Source: QYOJ01 sp964616825
GTDB taxonomy: Bacteria; Bacteroidota; Bacteroidia; Bacteroidales; FEN-979
DNA: 64,000 nucleotides
Direction: 5' to 3'
Assembly (NCBI GenBank): GCA_964616825.1
Contig: CAZTSX010000016.1
Coordinates: 1 to 64,000 of the forward strand
Shown here: piece by piece, positions 8,003-17,212 of the stretch
How the letters are laid out: every line of letters starts with the position of its first letter
Position numbering within the stretch: position 1 is the stretch's first letter
Made by a program: the position numbers and the translations under genes
The notes under the pieces: model-generated
Database searches by the model: none
Seen by the model: the letters and a program-made list of their open reading frames with translations, nothing else
Told to the model about the DNA's origin: nothing

Positions 8003-8779
8003 TTATTTCTTTGCTTCCTGCTCAAGAAAATCTCTTGCACGATCATAGATAGGCTGGTTTTCTGGGTAGTTGACTTGATAATTGATGAACAACTGATACG
8101 CTCTCTTATAGATCTCTTTCGCTTTGTCATTCATTAAAAATTTGTAGATAAATATACCGGACTCCTTTTGTGCTTCGTCAAGCTCTTTTCTTATCATGCA
8201 ATTGGATGCTTTTGAAATGGTAACATCCGGGTATGGCAAATAACCATCATCCAACTCAGAGCTGTTTAATGAAAGACGCTCCAGCCCTTTGCCACCAAAT
8301 GGGTCGGTTTCGCCATAAACAGTCTCCTTAACCTTGCTTACAGTCATCATTCCGCTGCACATGGCACATGGCTCCAGTGATGCGTAGATAATACAGCCAG
8401 TCAAATCTCCACATTCACAGGCAGATAAATGGTGTTGTATGAGTCTGCTTTCTGCATGCTGAGTGACGTTATTTGTAGAAGCATGCCTGTTCCGGTCAAA
8501 TCCTAAGATGCTGTCTTTGGCCGGATTAACCAATAAAGCGCCAATATTATTACCAATAATTTTTTTTGATGAATCTGAGCCTTGCCATGTTTTATACAAT
8601 ATTGAATAGGTCAGAAGCATGTATATCTCATGGATCTCATCATCCCGGGTATAACTATTTCCTGATTGAATACCCTCAGGTAATGAACAATAGGTACTGT
8701 TGGCAACGATTAACAAAATACTTAACAGCAAATAGTTAATGGCCTTTGAACGATAAGAGGCATCCTCTGTTCCTTTCAT
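8003..8779 (-). CDS. Exported cytidine/deoxycytidylate deaminase-fold protein
   Basis: The zinc-deaminase signature is complete: HAE (about residue 122) with catalytic Glu, and PCAMCSGM (about 150-157) supplying two Cys ligands. It most resembles the tRNA-adenosine/guanine/cytosine deaminase group. Unusually, a hydrophobic segment YLLLSILLIVANSTYC (about residues 17-32) follows a charged N-terminus, suggesting export or membrane anchoring, possibly as a lipoprotein at Cys32. A C-terminal extension of about 70 residues with YQLFINYQVNYPENQPIYDRAR looks helical and TPR-like. Cytoplasmic deaminases do not carry signal sequences, so an extracytoplasmic nucleoside or effector role is possible. The gene is monocistronic on the minus strand. 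Confidence 0.78.
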   Translation of the reverse strand: MKGTEDASYRSKAINYLLLSILLIVANSTYCSLPEGIQSGNSYTRDDEIHEIYMLLTYSILYKTWQGSDSSKKIIGNNIGALLVNPAKDSILGFDRNRHASTNNVTQHAESRLIQHHLSACECGDLTGCIIYASLEPCAMCSGMMTVSKVKETVYGETDPFGGKGLERLSLNSSELDDGYLPYPDVTISKASNCMIRKELDEAQKESGIFIYKFLMNDKAKEIYKRAYQLFINYQVNYPENQPIYDRARDFLEQEAKK

Positions 8780-8901
8780 GTTTTTTCCTTTTGCTTACGA
8801 TGTTGACTTGTAACATGTTATGATACGGCTAATATCCATAGAATAAGTCAATAATTCAAGTAATAATCCAGGATCAAAGCACATATTCCAAAATTTTTAT
8901 T

Positions 8902-8909
8902 TATATTTG
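8902..8909 (+). promoter_or_regulatory. Bacteroidota -7 promoter box
   Basis: TATATTTG matches TAnnTTTG and lies 30 bases before the ATG at 8940. It overlaps the alternative start at 8907, which argues for the 8940 start. No clear -33 element is seen. Confidence 0.55.
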
Positions 8910-8939
8910 TTCTCAATAAGAACGAATAAATATTTTAAA

Positions 8940-10331
8940 ATGCAAAAACAATCATACTACTTTATAATTCTTATAGCAGGTTTCAGCCTTTTTTTATTAC
9001 AAAATTCATGCAGGAAGAAGACGAATCCGCCACAGGCATCGCTCAATGTTTTCCCTTCGGCTGGCCCATCAAGCACCCTCTTTACCCTGGATGCCAGCGA
9101 TAGCTATGATGATGAAGATGATGCCTCTAAACTGCTCGTACGACTGGATTGGGAAAATGATGGCATATGGGATTCAGATTGGACTCATGAAAAAGTTCAT
9201 ACCCGTCAATATCAAGAGGAGGGAATTTATACAGTGCGCGTTGGGGTAAAAGACACAGATGAAAAAGAAACCCTTGCAACAGAAAGCCTGAAGGTGACAA
9301 ACAGCCATCACCTGGTTCCTGCCAACTCCCCGTTTAGTTATAATATAGGGATCAACTACGAAACATGGACTGCGGGAAGAGATGCACGAAATATTGCCAA
9401 AGACCTGGACACGATCTCCAATTATTTCAGGCTGATCAAAACCTACCATTGTGCAGCTGTTGGAACCAGTGAGATAATCATCGACCCAACTATGCACACC
9501 TTGATCCAATATGTGTTGGCTCATGAGGACGCGAACCTGGAACTGGCACTGGGAACTAACAATAATATGCTGGCGGCTGGTGGCTATGGCCAGCCATGGC
9601 AACCCGGACTCATGACGACCAAATCCTATACAGATCAGTGGGTGCAAATGTTGATCAACGCCTTTGGCTCAACAGACAACCTTAAGAAACACGTTAAGGT
9701 AATTTTGATAGGCAATGAGATTGATGCCAATGGGCCACTGAGTTCCGACAGTCATTTCAACGATTATTATACCCTCTGGATACCCGAAGCGTTTGACAAC
9801 CTGAAACAATCACTCACCGACGCAGGATTGCCCGACATCCCCGTGTCAACGATCATAGCCAATTACCCGCTGGGTGATCCCGGCAGTAATATTGTAGCCT
9901 CATCCATTACCCACTACGTGAAAGAGCACTGGAGCCCGCAATGGAATTCGGGATCGCCCTTTGTATTGTTTAACCAGTATACCCTGGACAATGGCAGGAG
10001 TGTTGATTTTGGGCCGGTGATCCGCTATTTTGAATCAGTTGATTCAATAGTAAACAACAACCCGTATGTGTATGTCGGCGAAACAGGATATTCCGCTGAA
10101 TATACTGAAAGCAACGAAGCCAACGTGATCGGGCAGGTTTTCAACTGGCTTGAAAGCCAGTATTCAGTGAATAAACTGACAATCCCTCTGTTCCTATTCC
10201 AGGCATTTGACCGTTCGGCAAAACAAACCGGACAGAAAAAAATGGGTATTTTCAAAGAAAACAGTGGAAATATGCCGCTTGGCTTAAAAAAGGACATCCA
10301 GGTCCCGGCATGGGTGAAGAAGAAGCATTGA
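8940..10331 (+). CDS. PKD-domain lipoprotein with GH17-like beta-glucanase domain
   Basis: The first ATG compatible with the upstream -7 box gives a lipoprotein-type leader ending LLQNSC (Cys about 24). A PKD domain follows (about residues 30-120: SPSAGPSSTLFTLDAS..., YTVRVGVKD). The C-terminal ~330 residues form a TIM-barrel glycosidase. IGNEIDANGP (about residue 258) carries the expected acid/base Glu and VGETGYSAEY (about 378) the nucleophile Glu, the pattern of GH17 beta-1,3-glucan hydrolases or transglucosidases. The likely substrate is laminarin or another beta-1,3-glucan at the cell surface. No SusC/SusD pair is adjacent, so this is not a standard polysaccharide utilisation locus. The GH17 assignment rests on motif spacing and could be a related clan-A family. 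Confidence 0.78.
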   Translation: MQKQSYYFIILIAGFSLFLLQNSCRKKTNPPQASLNVFPSAGPSSTLFTLDASDSYDDEDDASKLLVRLDWENDGIWDSDWTHEKVHTRQYQEEGIYTVRVGVKDTDEKETLATESLKVTNSHHLVPANSPFSYNIGINYETWTAGRDARNIAKDLDTISNYFRLIKTYHCAAVGTSEIIIDPTMHTLIQYVLAHEDANLELALGTNNNMLAAGGYGQPWQPGLMTTKSYTDQWVQMLINAFGSTDNLKKHVKVILIGNEIDANGPLSSDSHFNDYYTLWIPEAFDNLKQSLTDAGLPDIPVSTIIANYPLGDPGSNIVASSITHYVKEHWSPQWNSGSPFVLFNQYTLDNGRSVDFGPVIRYFESVDSIVNNNPYVYVGETGYSAEYTESNEANVIGQVFNWLESQYSVNKLTIPLFLFQAFDRSAKQTGQKKMGIFKENSGNMPLGLKKDIQVPAWVKKKH

Positions 10332-10351
10332 TCATCCAACTTCCAACATTA

Positions 10352-10423
10352 AATATCGAGCACCGAGCATCGAGCATCCAGCATCCAGCAACGAGCCCCG
10401 AGCATCCAGCATCCAGCCCAAAC
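10352..10423. repeat. Heptanucleotide-periodic spacer array
   Basis: About nine consecutive 7-mers of the form CGAGCAY/CCAGCAW follow one another without interruption between the GH17 gene and yjbQ. There is no coding signal. Confidence 0.8.
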
Positions 10424-10481
10424 CGTTTTTGCCCAAATTGTCGTATATTTTGATAGAGAAGTATAGAAAATCAATGTGAGT

Positions 10482-10910
10482 TCATCTGGTCGAACCAAAA
10501 ACGGTTAAAATCAGCCTTCGAACAGGTCCATTGTTCCGATGTTCGCAAAGATAAATTCCCTGCCACGTGCCTAAATTCAACCGGCCACCAGTAATAGGAA
10601 TTAATAAACTGGATCCCAGTAAAGATGTCTTAATATGGCTGGTCATATCATCTTTTCCCTCAATGGTATGCAAGTAATAATCATCATCTTCGGGAACACT
10701 GTGATTGAAATACGACTCCATATCTTCACGTACATCCGGATCCGCACTTTCATTAATTGTCAGGGAGGCAGAGGTATGTTGAATAAATAGATGAACCATT
10801 CCTTTTGAAATCTGTTGGATTTCAGGTAATTGCCGAACAATCTCAGATGTGATGATATGAAATCCCCGGGGTTTTGGAGAAATTTCAATCTTTTTCTGGA
10901 TCCACTCCAT
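10482..10910 (-). CDS. yjbQ: YjbQ family protein (UPF0047)
   Basis: The 142-residue protein matches the family throughout: HTSASLTINESADPDVREDM, EGKDDMTSHIK, SLLIPITGGRLNLGTWQGI and LCEHR. These small trimeric cytosolic proteins bind metal through conserved His residues; some annotations give a thiamine-phosphate synthase side activity. It is a single gene with its own consensus promoter (10940-10969). The length is normal. It looks like a chromosomal housekeeping gene, although it lies inside the two inverted repeats. Confidence 0.95.
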   Translation of the reverse strand: MEWIQKKIEISPKPRGFHIITSEIVRQLPEIQQISKGMVHLFIQHTSASLTINESADPDVREDMESYFNHSVPEDDDYYLHTIEGKDDMTSHIKTSLLGSSLLIPITGGRLNLGTWQGIYLCEHRNNGPVRRLILTVFGSTR

Positions 10911-10939
10911 GTTGTTTCGATGTTTACTATTCTATAATC

Positions 10940-10969
10940 CAAAGATAATCTTTAAATAATATCCGACAA
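10940..10969 (-). promoter_or_regulatory. Promoter of yjbQ
   Basis: On the minus strand TTG, 19 bases, then TATCTTTG (10947-10940) matches the Bacteroidota -33/-7 consensus. It lies about 30 bases before the start codon. Confidence 0.65.
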
Positions 10970-10983
10970 TTGAGCCCAGTCTA

Positions 10984-11009
10984 CTAACTGATACCAGATA
11001 CCGGATAAT
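10984..11009. repeat. Short heptad-periodic spacer
   Basis: ACTGATA, CCAGATA and CCGGATA follow one another in 7-bp register next to repeat copy B. Confidence 0.5.
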
Positions 11010-11226
11010 TCTTTCGCAGAAAGAAATCTTAAACACAGGCTTCGCATAAACGACCTAGCAACGTGGAGAAACAGAATAGTCAATCGAAAATTGAAAATCC
11101 AAAATTCATTCGTCAATCGTTATTCGTTAATCGTAAATTGATTTCTGTGTTGCAGTCGCGTTGCGGAGCCTCGGCCACCGCAGCTTGTCCCGCTCATGCG
11201 GGAGCCGTGGAGCGGAATAAAAAAGA
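11010..11226 (-). repeat. Dispersed inverted repeat, copy B
   Basis: This is the reverse-complement partner of 2787-2970, with the same two conserved blocks. Its middle part holds a longer 7-bp periodic AT-rich array (11095-11142: ATTCGTC, AATCGTT, ATTCGTT, AATCGTA). The 10911-11356 gap otherwise holds only the yjbQ promoter and another short heptad run (11263-11290, CTGGTTT/CTGGTAT). Confidence 0.85.
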
Positions 11227-11356
11227 AAAAAGTCAATACTAGTTAGCTATGGACAGTGAAACCTAACTTCTGGTTTCTGGTATCTGAATTTTATCAGGTT
11301 TTTGGAGTTTTTTTTCGTAAAATTGCGGTCTGGTTTTACATAGACAGATAACTCGT

Positions 11357-12706
11357 ATGCCTGCACCCATAAAAATTAAGAAAGGACTTGATATTCAACT
11401 TGTTGGTGAGGCTGTAAAAAATATCATCAATATCACTCCCCAAACCTTTGCTACCAAACCTGTTGATTTTATTGGCGTATTCCCAAAAGTTCTTGTCAGG
11501 GAAGGGGATGAAGTCAGGGCAGGGACACCAATTTACTTCGATAAGAAAAGAGGACAGATCCTGTTTACTTCACCTGTAAGCGGAACGGTCAGAGAGATCC
11601 GCCGGGGTCCCAAACGACTGTTGCTGGAGATCATAATTGAAGTCGGAAAAACCCAGGAATATGTCGATTTTGGCTTCGCCGATCCAAACGCTCTGGCCCG
11701 TGCACAAATCGTCGAAAAGATGCTTAACAGCGGGGTCTGGCCTGTCATCAGGCAACGACCCTTCAGTTTCATCGCTGATCCAATGGACGATCCCAAAGCC
11801 ATCTTCATCCCGGCTTTTGATACAAGCCCCCTGGCTCCTGATTACAATTTCATCATTAAGGATCAGGCTGAAGCATTCCAAACAGGAATTGACGCATTGC
11901 GAAAACTTACTACCGGCAAGGTACATCTGAATGTCCTCGACGATCCGGCTACATCTCAGGTTTTCCTGGGAACAAAGGGAGTCCGGATCAACCGTTTCAC
12001 AGGGCCTCACCCCACAGGCAATGTCAGCACCCAGGTCAGCCGGATCGACCCGATCAACAAAGGAGATGTGATCTGGTACCTCAGGCCGCAGGAAGTGCTG
12101 ATGATCGGACGGCTTTTCCTTTCCGGAAAGTATGATGCCACAAAAATTTATGCCCTGACCGGTTCTATGATAAAGCAACCAGCTTACTACAAAAGCCTTG
12201 CAGGGGCATGCATTCACGATATGGTTCACAACAATACTTTGGAAGGCAATGCAAGGTATATCAGCGGTAACGTACTTACCGGGACCAAGATCGGCCAACA
12301 TGGCTATGCAGGATTTTATGATTCTCAAATAACGGTTATCCCTGAAGGCGATTATTACGAATTTTTGGGATGGGCTGATCCGGGATTAAATAAATACAGT
12401 TTTTACAACCAGTTTCTATCCAGGTTTTTTCCAACAAAGAAATTTAGCCTTGACACCAATGTACATGGAGGTGCACGTGCTTTCGTCATGACAGGAAAAT
12501 ATGAGAAGGTTTTTCCTTTCGATATTTTTCCGATGCAACTGATCAAAGCAATTATGATTGAAGATATTGACATGATGGAGAACCTGGGCATCTATGAGAT
12601 CGACGCCGAAGATTTTGCCCTGATCGAATTCATTGAAACATCGAAAATAGAGATCCAGTCGATTGTGCGAAATGGCCTGAACCTGTTGTATAAAGAGACG
12701 ACTTAA
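11357..12706 (+). CDS. nqrA: Na+-translocating NADH:quinone reductase subunit A
   Basis: The 449-residue protein begins with the NqrA lipoyl-like segment KIKKGLDIQLVGE and has GVFPKVLVREGDEVRAG and FTSPVSGTVREI, then NVLDDPATSQVF, FTGPHPTGNVSTQ and the GNVLTGTKIGQHGYAGFYD region. NqrA is the peripheral cytoplasmic subunit of the six-subunit Na+ pump and takes part in quinone reduction. It is first in a tightly packed nqrABCDEF operon that couples NADH oxidation to Na+ export. No clear promoter was found; TAAAATTG at 11318 is a weak -7 candidate. Confidence 0.97.
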   Translation: MPAPIKIKKGLDIQLVGEAVKNIINITPQTFATKPVDFIGVFPKVLVREGDEVRAGTPIYFDKKRGQILFTSPVSGTVREIRRGPKRLLLEIIIEVGKTQEYVDFGFADPNALARAQIVEKMLNSGVWPVIRQRPFSFIADPMDDPKAIFIPAFDTSPLAPDYNFIIKDQAEAFQTGIDALRKLTTGKVHLNVLDDPATSQVFLGTKGVRINRFTGPHPTGNVSTQVSRIDPINKGDVIWYLRPQEVLMIGRLFLSGKYDATKIYALTGSMIKQPAYYKSLAGACIHDMVHNNTLEGNARYISGNVLTGTKIGQHGYAGFYDSQITVIPEGDYYEFLGWADPGLNKYSFYNQFLSRFFPTKKFSLDTNVHGGARAFVMTGKYEKVFPFDIFPMQLIKAIMIEDIDMMENLGIYEIDAEDFALIEFIETSKIEIQSIVRNGLNLLYKETT

Positions 12707-12732
12707 CATTAAAATACTAATCAACGATTCGA

Positions 12733-13887
12733 ATGAAAGGATTGAGACGATATCTCGACAAGATCAAACCTACATTTGAGAAAGGAGGAAAGCTTGAAAA
12801 GCTTCATTCGACCTTTGAGGCGATTGAGTCATTTATCTTTGTTTCAAACCGGGTGACCCTGACCGGGAGCCATATACGGGATGCGGTTGACTTGAAACGG
12901 ACCATGAGCATCGTTGTACTTGCCCTGATGCCTCCACTGCTTTTTGGGATGTGGAATGTAGGTTACCAGCATTTTATCGCCAATGGACTGGAAGCCAGCC
13001 TCTGGCAGAACTTCTGGTTTGGATTCCTGCAGGTCCTGCCTATTGTAATCGTATCCTACGTAACCGGGCTTGCTATCGAATTTGGCTTTGCACAAGCCAG
13101 GGGACACGAGGTAAATGAAGGATTCCTGGTCACAGGCATGCTGATCCCCCTGATCATGCCCCCCGATGTACCGCTCTGGATGGTAGCTGTATCTACTGCG
13201 TTTGCTGTCATCTTTGGAAAAGAGGTGTTTGGCGGAACCGGCATGAACATCCTCAATCCCGCTCTTACGGCCAGGGCATTCCTGTTTTTTGCTTACCCGA
13301 AAGAGATGTCGGGCGATAAGGTATGGATCGTGGATAAACCAGATGCCTTTTCAGGTGCCACACCCATGGGCGATGCCATGATCGGTGAAGTTGACAAGAT
13401 CCCCGGTCCCATGGATATGTTCCTGGGATTCATTCCGGGATCTATCGGTGAAACCTCTACAGTGGCAATCATTATCGGAGCGCTGATCTTGCTTTTTACC
13501 GGTGTGGCCAGTTGGCGTATCATGTTATCGGTAGTGGTTGGTGGCCTTGCAATGGGGTGGATATTTAACCTTCTCGCATTAAATGAATACATGCAAATTC
13601 CTGCATGGGAGCACCTGATCATGGGTGGCTTTGCGTTTGGCGCGGTATACATGGCAACTGATCCGGTCACGGCCACTCAAACGATCAAAGGGAAATATAT
13701 ATACGGCTTCCTGATTGGCTTCTTTGCCGTGATGGTCAGGGTCTTCAATCCGGCTTTCCCGGAAGGCATGATGATGGCCATCCTCTTCATGAATGTCTTT
13801 GCTCCGCTGATCGATCACTATGTTGTCCAGGCAAACATCAGGAAACGAAGAAAACGATGGCAAAAAAAAGAGTTAACTAATGTTTAG
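12733..13887 (+). CDS. nqrB: Na+-NQR subunit B (membrane, covalent FMN)
   Basis: The 384-residue protein has many membrane segments. DAFSGATPMG contains SGAT (residues 207-210), where Thr210 is the expected covalent FMN site. GTGMNILNPALTARAF and the MATDPVTATQT segment are family typical. NqrB carries the riboflavin and forms much of the Na+ path with NqrD and NqrE. It follows nqrA by 26 bp and overlaps nqrC by 8 bp, indicating translational coupling. Confidence 0.97.
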   Translation: MKGLRRYLDKIKPTFEKGGKLEKLHSTFEAIESFIFVSNRVTLTGSHIRDAVDLKRTMSIVVLALMPPLLFGMWNVGYQHFIANGLEASLWQNFWFGFLQVLPIVIVSYVTGLAIEFGFAQARGHEVNEGFLVTGMLIPLIMPPDVPLWMVAVSTAFAVIFGKEVFGGTGMNILNPALTARAFLFFAYPKEMSGDKVWIVDKPDAFSGATPMGDAMIGEVDKIPGPMDMFLGFIPGSIGETSTVAIIIGALILLFTGVASWRIMLSVVVGGLAMGWIFNLLALNEYMQIPAWEHLIMGGFAFGAVYMATDPVTATQTIKGKYIYGFLIGFFAVMVRVFNPAFPEGMMMAILFMNVFAPLIDHYVVQANIRKRRKRWQKKELTNV

Positions 13888-14620
13888 CAACCGGTACATA
13901 TTCATCTATTCAACGGTCATGGTGATCATCGTTGCGGCAGTGCTGTCATCAACAGCCATACTCCTGCAGCCGAGACAGGAAAAAAACAAGACCATTGCCA
14001 ATATCCAGGGGATCCTTGCTGCTGTGAATATTGAAGCGACTTCTGATAATGCAGAGGAATTATATCGGCAATTCGTCAAAACGGAACTTGGGATAGATCA
14101 GGATGGCCAGGTAGCCAACCTTTACAGGAATGGCATACTGGAGGAGGGAGATGTAAGACCGTTTGATATAGACCTGAAGAAGGAACATTATAACAAAAGG
14201 ATGGGAAATCCCTTTTTGAGTCCTCTCTTTATTGCTGAAATAGAAGGAGATACACTATATATTGTTCCGATGCGTGGCGCCGGACTCTGGGGACCACTTT
14301 ATGGTAACGTTGCATTTGGACCTGATTTTAACAAAATCGTCGGAGCCGATTTTTCGCACGACAAGGAGACGCCCGGACTGGGAGCTGAAATATCAGAAGG
14401 AGCCTTTTCAGACCAGTTCATTGACAAGATGATCTTCGATGATTCCGGTAAGTTCAACTCTGTTATCGTGATCAAGGGCGGACCATCAGCCCTCTCGTCT
14501 GATCTTAAGATCCATGGGGTGGATGCCATATCCGGCGGGACCATCACCTGCAACGGGGTGAACGATATGATAAAAAATTGCCTTGAAAATTACATGTTAT
14601 ATATTCAAAATAATAACTGA
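13880..14620 (+). CDS. nqrC: Na+-NQR subunit C (covalent FMN)
   Basis: One N-terminal membrane helix (about residues 8-29) precedes a periplasmic FMN-binding domain. The flavin attachment motif reads DAISGGTITCNGV, so Thr221 in SGGT replaces the more usual SGAT. GLWGPLYG and ETPGLGAEI are conserved. NqrC passes electrons from the 2Fe-2S/NqrDE iron centre to NqrB. It starts within the nqrB 3' end and ends 3 bp before nqrD. Confidence 0.96.
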   Translation: MFSNRYIFIYSTVMVIIVAAVLSSTAILLQPRQEKNKTIANIQGILAAVNIEATSDNAEELYRQFVKTELGIDQDGQVANLYRNGILEEGDVRPFDIDLKKEHYNKRMGNPFLSPLFIAEIEGDTLYIVPMRGAGLWGPLYGNVAFGPDFNKIVGADFSHDKETPGLGAEISEGAFSDQFIDKMIFDDSGKFNSVIVIKGGPSALSSDLKIHGVDAISGGTITCNGVNDMIKNCLENYMLYIQNNN

Positions 14621-14623
14621 TAA

Positions 14624-15283
14624 ATGAGTGCGGAAGTAAAAGAGAAAGAGCCCCTGTTTTCTCCAAAAAACAGAAAATTACTAAGTGTACCGTTGAACCG
14701 GGATAATCCGATCACGATGCAGGTGCTGGGTGTCTGCTCTGCCCTGGCTGTTACAGCCAAGCTGGAACCCTCTGTAGTATTGGCTCTTTCGGTGGTATTT
14801 GTCCTTGGCGTAGGCAATGTGGTGATCTCACTGCTGAGAAAGACCATACCGCCCCGGATCAGGATCATCGTCCAGCTTACGGTGATTGCTACCCTGGTTA
14901 TCCTTGTCGACCAGTTTCTTTTGGCGTTTGCTTATGATGTGAGCAGGCAGCTGTCGGTTTTCGTTGGCCTGATCATTACCAACTGTATCATCATGGGCAG
15001 GTTTGAAGCTTTTGGCATGGCCAACAAACCCTGGCCATCATTCCTGGATGGCATTGGAAACGCCCTTGGATACGGCTGGATCCTTATTGCAGTGGGCTTT
15101 TTCAGGGAGCTGCTCGGTTCTGGCACGCTATGGGGATACCCTGTACTGGAAAAAATTGGCCTCTATAGCACGGGGTATGAAAATAACGGGATGATGATTT
15201 TACCACCTATGGCTCTGATCGTCGTGGGAATCATCATCTGGGTGCAGCGCTCCAGAGAGCGTGACCTCATTGAAGAGAATTAA
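14624..15283 (+). CDS. nqrD: Na+-NQR subunit D
   Basis: The 219-residue integral membrane subunit has the segments QVLGVCSALAVT, IITNCIIMGRFEAF and FFRELLGSGTLWG. NqrD and NqrE are inverted-topology paralogues that hold an iron centre between Cys residues in the membrane; Cys in GVCSAL and TNCII are the candidate ligands. The ATG lies 3 bases after nqrC. Confidence 0.96.
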   Translation: MSAEVKEKEPLFSPKNRKLLSVPLNRDNPITMQVLGVCSALAVTAKLEPSVVLALSVVFVLGVGNVVISLLRKTIPPRIRIIVQLTVIATLVILVDQFLLAFAYDVSRQLSVFVGLIITNCIIMGRFEAFGMANKPWPSFLDGIGNALGYGWILIAVGFFRELLGSGTLWGYPVLEKIGLYSTGYENNGMMILPPMALIVVGIIIWVQRSRERDLIEEN

Positions 15284-15309
15284 CGAAAAACGAGTCTAGT
15301 CATCCGATC

Positions 15310-15927
15310 ATGGAAGAAATAACCAGCATATTCGTCAAATCAATCTTCATCGACAACATGGTTTTTGCCTATTTTCTGGGCATGTGTTCATACCTTGCTG
15401 TGTCGAGGACCGTGAAGACTTCTGTAGGACTGGGGATTGCTGTCATTTTTGTATTAGGCATCACTGTTCCGGTGAATTACCTGATCAATGAGTACCTGTT
15501 AGGACCCGGAGCGCTTTCCTGGCTGGGTCCGACTTTTGCCGATGTCAACCTCAACTTTCTCACATTTATTGTCTTTATTGCTGTGATTGCATCCATGGTA
15601 CAGTTGGTCGAGATGGTCATTGAGAAGTTCTCGCCAGCTCTTTACATTTCTTTAGGAATATTCCTGCCGTTGATTGCCGTGAACTGTGCCATTCTGGGTG
15701 GTTCGCTTTTCATGCAGGAGAGGGAGTACCAGTCAATCGCCGAAGCTACCTCATTCGGACTGGGATCAGGTGTGGGTTGGTTCATTGCCATCGTGGGCAT
15801 CGCTGCCATCCGTGAAAAGATACGCTATTCAAATGTGCCGGCTCCATTAAGGGGGTTGGGCATCACATACATCATCACCGGATTGATGGGGATCGCATTT
15901 ATGATGTTTCTGGGTATTAAAATATAA
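15310..15927 (+). CDS. nqrE: Na+-NQR subunit E
   Basis: The 205-residue membrane protein starts EEITSIFVKSIFIDNMVFAY with LGMCSYLAVS and AVNCAILGGSLFM, matching the paired half-motifs in NqrD; the two Cys (in GMCSY and VNCAI) are likely iron ligands. The length is normal. It sits 26 bp after nqrD and 20 bp before nqrF. Confidence 0.96.
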   Translation: MEEITSIFVKSIFIDNMVFAYFLGMCSYLAVSRTVKTSVGLGIAVIFVLGITVPVNYLINEYLLGPGALSWLGPTFADVNLNFLTFIVFIAVIASMVQLVEMVIEKFSPALYISLGIFLPLIAVNCAILGGSLFMQEREYQSIAEATSFGLGSGVGWFIAIVGIAAIREKIRYSNVPAPLRGLGITYIITGLMGIAFMMFLGIKI

Positions 15928-15947
15928 GCACGCTCAATTAGAAGAAT

Positions 15948-17204
15948 ATGTTTCTGCAAGTCAGCATCGGAGTCACCGTTTTTTCAAGCATCGTCGTTTT
16001 TCTCATCGTGTTGCTCTTCCTGGTGAGTATTTTACTCTACGCCAGGAAAAAGCTGACACCCCAGGGGAAAATCAGGTTAATTATCAACGATGATAGAGAG
16101 ATGGAAATAGATCCTGGCTCAACCTTATTAACCTCCCTGGCCATCAATGATATCTTTCTGCCTTCCGCATGCGGAGGTGTTGGTACCTGTGCCCTGTGCA
16201 AATGCCAGATTCTGGAAGGCGGAGGGAGTATCCTTCCTACAGAAGTTGATTTTTTCACCCGGAAGGAACAAAAGGATCAATGGAGGCTCGGTTGCCAGGT
16301 AAAGGGCAGGGAAGACATGAAAATCGCCATTCCGCCCGAGATCTTCGGGATCAAGAAATGGGAGTGCGAGGTGATCTCCAACCGCAACGTGGCTACCTAC
16401 ATCAAGGAGTTCATAGTGAAGCTACCCGAAGAAGAGACGCTTTACTTTTCGTCCGGAGGATATGTCCAGATCGATGTTCCTAAATGTGTAGTTGACTACA
16501 AAAATATCGAAGTAGAAAAGGAGTATGTCGATGACTGGGATAAATACAAGATGTGGGATTTGAAGATGAAAAATCCCGAGCCAATCTTCCGTGCCTACTC
16601 CATGGCTAACCAGCCCTCCGAAGGCAATATCATCATGCTCAATGTTCGTATTGCCACGCCACCCTTCGATATCACGAGAGGTGGCTTTATGAAAGTCAAT
16701 CCCGGCATCTGCTCCTCCTATATCTTCTCCAGAAAGCCTGGCGACAAAGTGATCATCTCGGGTCCTTACGGGGATTTCTTTATCAAGGATACCGACAGGG
16801 AGATGATGTTTATTGGAGGCGGTGCAGGCATGGCCCCCATGCGGTCCCATATTTTTGATCTTTTCAAAACAAAACATTCCACACGCAAAGCAACATTCTG
16901 GTACGGTGGCAGGTCACTCAGCGAACTGTTTTATGTAAACGAATTCGAAGAAATAGACAGGAAAAATCCAAGCTTTACATTCCATGTGGCTTTATCAGAA
17001 CCCCTTCCTGAGGATAAATGGGATGGGCCTGTTGGATTCATACACCAGGTCATCATAGATACCTACCTGAAGAATCATCCTGAACCGGAAGAGATTGAGT
17101 ATTATCTCTGTGGCCCGCCCCTGATGAACAGTGCTGTGCTCAAAATGCTTGATGACTACGGTGTGCCCGAGGAGATGATCGCGTTTGATGATTTTGGAGG
17201 ATAG
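15948..17204 (+). CDS. nqrF: Na+-NQR subunit F, NADH-oxidising flavoprotein
   Basis: One N-terminal helix (residues 10-31) is followed by a 2Fe-2S ferredoxin domain with Cys75, Cys81, Cys84 and Cys116 (ACGGVGTCALC and RLGC), then an FAD domain (RAYSMANQPSE) and an NAD(P)H domain (GGGAGMAPMRSH, LCGPPLM), ending EEMIAFDDFGG. NqrF takes hydride from NADH and passes electrons to the membrane subunits. It is the last gene of the operon. The downstream gene is convergent with only 8 bp between. Confidence 0.97.
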   Translation: MFLQVSIGVTVFSSIVVFLIVLLFLVSILLYARKKLTPQGKIRLIINDDREMEIDPGSTLLTSLAINDIFLPSACGGVGTCALCKCQILEGGGSILPTEVDFFTRKEQKDQWRLGCQVKGREDMKIAIPPEIFGIKKWECEVISNRNVATYIKEFIVKLPEEETLYFSSGGYVQIDVPKCVVDYKNIEVEKEYVDDWDKYKMWDLKMKNPEPIFRAYSMANQPSEGNIIMLNVRIATPPFDITRGGFMKVNPGICSSYIFSRKPGDKVIISGPYGDFFIKDTDREMMFIGGGAGMAPMRSHIFDLFKTKHSTRKATFWYGGRSLSELFYVNEFEEIDRKNPSFTFHVALSEPLPEDKWDGPVGFIHQVIIDTYLKNHPEPEEIEYYLCGPPLMNSAVLKMLDDYGVPEEMIAFDDFGG

Positions 17205-17212
17205 GAACCTTA

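Noticed and set aside
9174..9647. 157-residue minus-strand frame
   Set aside because: Antisense to the GH17-like gene, no recognisable features.
11570..12328. 252-residue minus-strand frame
   Set aside because: It is the antisense shadow of nqrA, which is certain from full-length family motifs.
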